A DNA stretch of 5,650 nucleotides from the NCBI GenBank assembly GCA_900548405.1, contig UNSJ01000074.1:1-5650 (forward strand), read 5' to 3'. Below, one piece after another: positions 4,271 to 5,650 of the stretch (position 1 is its first letter; each line of letters opens with the position of its first letter). A program made the position numbers and the translations under genes. Under the pieces are notes generated by a model. It saw only the letters and a program-made list of their open reading frames with translations. It was not told the origin of the DNA and did not search any database. This DNA is from Candidatus Gastranaerophilales bacterium. Its GTDB lineage: Bacteria; Cyanobacteriota; Vampirovibrionia; Gastranaerophilales; Gastranaerophilaceae.

Positions 4271-5650
4271 TTATTTAACTTTAGCTTCAAGAGCTCTAAG
4301 TCTTGCATCCAAATTTTTATTTTCTTCTTTTAAAATTTGGTTTTCTTTTTCCAGTGCAGTTATTCTTGTATCAAGTTCTTTGATTGCATTGATTACTGCA
4401 TAGAACATATCTTCCATGCGGATACGTAAAAATCCGTCTTTGCCCTTGCTGACTGCATCAGGAAAGATTTTTTGCAAATCCTGTGCAATTACCCCGACGT
4501 GAGGGGTTTTGGTTTTGTCTTTTTTAAATGTGTAATTAAATACTTTCAGCTGTCTGATTTTTTCCAGTCCGGAGTTGTTTTCGCCGCTAATATATTTTAA
4601 CCGTTTATCGGAAGAGCCTGAAGACCAGCCCCAAGAACCTACGTTGAATTTTCCTTCTTCCGCATTTTTGTAATATCCATGACCTGATTCGCCATAATAT
4701 CTCATCAAAGATCCACTGGCATTACTGACATTGAAATACTCCATCTGATCACCGTCATGACCGTAAAAAGCAAGTATATCTTTTTCACCTTTAGACCACA
4801 ATGTGCTGAAAACAAAACCCTTAACAAGTAAGTTTCCATTTACTACAACAGTACTGTCTACATGTTGTTTACCATCTCTGTATATACGTTTTTTTGAATC
4901 GTTATGTACTTCTAATACAGCTGCACCATCATTAAATTTAGGTTTGCCTCCAATGAATACCCGTTCAACATCATCTGTTGCCCAGTCCGAACCCGAAGAA
5001 GGTCCTGAATTAGCACCGATGCAGGTTTTGTTTGTTCCTGTTACACCTTTGCAGGCATTGTTACCAATGGCTATATTGTTTGCTCCATTCGCCAGAGAAT
5101 TTGCACCAATGGCTACTGAATTCTCACCTGATGCTTGGGCAAAATAACCAAGAGCTGTTGAGTTAGTACTTCCGGCAACGGTGCCGTAGCCAATTGCTGC
5201 TGTACCTTCGCCTGTTGATGTAGAGTGAGCTCCAAGAGATATAGAGCCGGGTGCTATTGCAGTAGTAAGTTCGCCAATCGATATTGAGCCGGCATTCGTT
5301 GCTGATGCTTCCTTGCCAAGTGCAATTGACGTAGTGCCTGATGCAGTTGCTTGATTTCCTAGTGCTAATGAATCATCATTGCTTGAAGTAGACGATATTC
5401 CTAGAGCGATTGATTTTTTCGCACTGGCAGATGATAGAGTTCCTATAGCAATAGCATATTCCTCTGTACTTTGTGCACTTACACCAATACCTACAGAATA
5501 ATCTTTAGTAGATTGTACGTTACCGCCTAAAGCAATACTCGATGAACCTGTTGCACGAGTTCGACTGTCCAATGATGCACCTATTCCTCCGGGTGCAATT
5601 GCAATTGCATTCGAACCTGTTGACAATGCATAACCGATTGCAACTGAACC
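4271..5650 (-). CDS. YadA-head / peptidase S74 surface fibre protein, C-terminal 459 residues, 5' end beyond the window
   Basis: The minus-strand frame is open to the last base of the window, so the true start lies outside; a TTG at 5626 is only an internal codon. Counting from the window edge, residues 1 to about 215 are YadA-type head repeats (SIALG, AIAIG, SVAIG and variants), expected to form a trimeric beta-roll. Residues about 225-335 are a linker domain with HNDS, VVNGNLLVKG and GWSSGSS. Residues about 345-425 are a peptidase S74 (intramolecular chaperone) domain: SDKRLK carries Ser347 and Lys352, the expected self-cleavage dyad, and HVGVIAQDLQKIFPD holds His384. The tail (about 425-459) is a trimeric coiled coil (ITALEKENQILKEENKN). 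In phage tail spikes this domain aids trimer folding and then cuts itself off. Here I infer a cell-surface fibre, possibly with a prepilin N-terminus like the left-edge gene. Confidence 0.88.
   Translation of the reverse strand, partial: GSVAIGYALSTGSNAIAIAPGGIGASLDSRTRATGSSSIALGGNVQSTKDYSVGIGVSAQSTEEYAIAIGTLSSASAKKSIALGISSTSSNDDSLALGNQATASGTTSIALGKEASATNAGSISIGELTTAIAPGSISLGAHSTSTGEGTAAIGYGTVAGSTNSTALGYFAQASGENSVAIGANSLANGANNIAIGNNACKGVTGTNKTCIGANSGPSSGSDWATDDVERVFIGGKPKFNDGAAVLEVHNDSKKRIYRDGKQHVDSTVVVNGNLLVKGFVFSTLWSKGEKDILAFYGHDGDQMEYFNVSNASGSLMRYYGESGHGYYKNAEEGKFNVGSWGWSSGSSDKRLKYISGENNSGLEKIRQLKVFNYTFKKDKTKTPHVGVIAQDLQKIFPDAVSKGKDGFLRIRMEDMFYAVINAIKELDTRITALEKENQILKEENKNLDARLRALEAKVK
5006..5650 (-). 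repeat. Array of about 15 YadA-head repeats in the surface protein
   Basis: Short imperfect peptide repeats of roughly 14 residues end in xSIALG-like strands (SSSIALG, KKSIALG, DDSLALG, TTSIALG, ENSVAIG, ANNIAIG). The array continues past the window edge. Repeats are diverged in DNA, so the array is not a simple tandem duplication. Confidence 0.8.

Noticed and set aside
4803..5147. Plus-strand frame inside the S74 surface protein gene
   Set aside because: It arises from the regular codon pattern of the head repeats on the other strand, with no ribosome site.
5624..5626. TTG as start of the surface protein
   Set aside because: The frame and the head-repeat pattern (GSVAIGYAL) continue upstream to the window edge.
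4271..5650. Prophage tail region
   Set aside because: S74 domains occur in phage tail fibres, but YadA head repeats and the absence of any other phage gene in the window argue against it.
1..5650. CRISPR array, tRNA or rRNA genes, insertion sequence
   Set aside because: No regularly spaced direct repeats, cloverleaf, ribosomal sequence or transposase was seen on either strand.

Overview
The window is AT-rich DNA (most genes about one third GC, the surface-protein genes somewhat higher) with tightly packed genes on both strands. The combination of a type IV prepilin-like N-terminus, YadA-type head repeats, a peptidase S74 C-terminus, AAAGGAG ribosome-binding sites and TATAAT promoters fits a gut Cyanobacteriota relative of the Gastranaerophilales (Vampirovibrionia/Melainabacteria) type. 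That placement is inference from gene style; no rRNA or marker gene is present to confirm it.

Layout. At the left edge, on the minus strand, lies the 5' part of a prepilin-like surface protein gene. A run of ten C (ten G in the coding sense) puts its start codon out of frame with the prepilin segment. A 160-base divergent promoter region with a palindrome and a direct repeat follows. Then come two overlapping plus-strand genes: a sensor-less histidine kinase and a receiver - degenerate GGDEF - receiver protein. A small ribbon-helix-helix regulator ends convergently against them and is divergent from a membrane-anchored small heat-shock-like (alpha-crystallin) protein. After a compact terminator comes a stand-alone CheY-like receiver, then a 44-residue small protein with a strong Shine-Dalgarno that may be masked by an upstream complementary sequence. 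Next is a structured 235-base gene-free stretch. The right edge holds the C-terminal 459 residues of a YadA-head/peptidase S74 surface protein on the minus strand.

How it may work together. The two edge genes look like surface fibre proteins, possibly of one family (prepilin anchor, head repeats, self-cleaving chaperone tail), but each is seen only in part. The signalling genes between them have no visible DNA-binding output, so they would act through protein contacts. The kinase and the CheY-like gene each have an extended -10 box exactly six bases before the ATG, which predicts leaderless mRNAs. The most interesting signals are the G-tract frameshift in the prepilin gene (candidate phase variation), the leaderless promoter pair, the membrane-tethered heat-shock domain and the possible Shine-Dalgarno switch ahead of the small protein.
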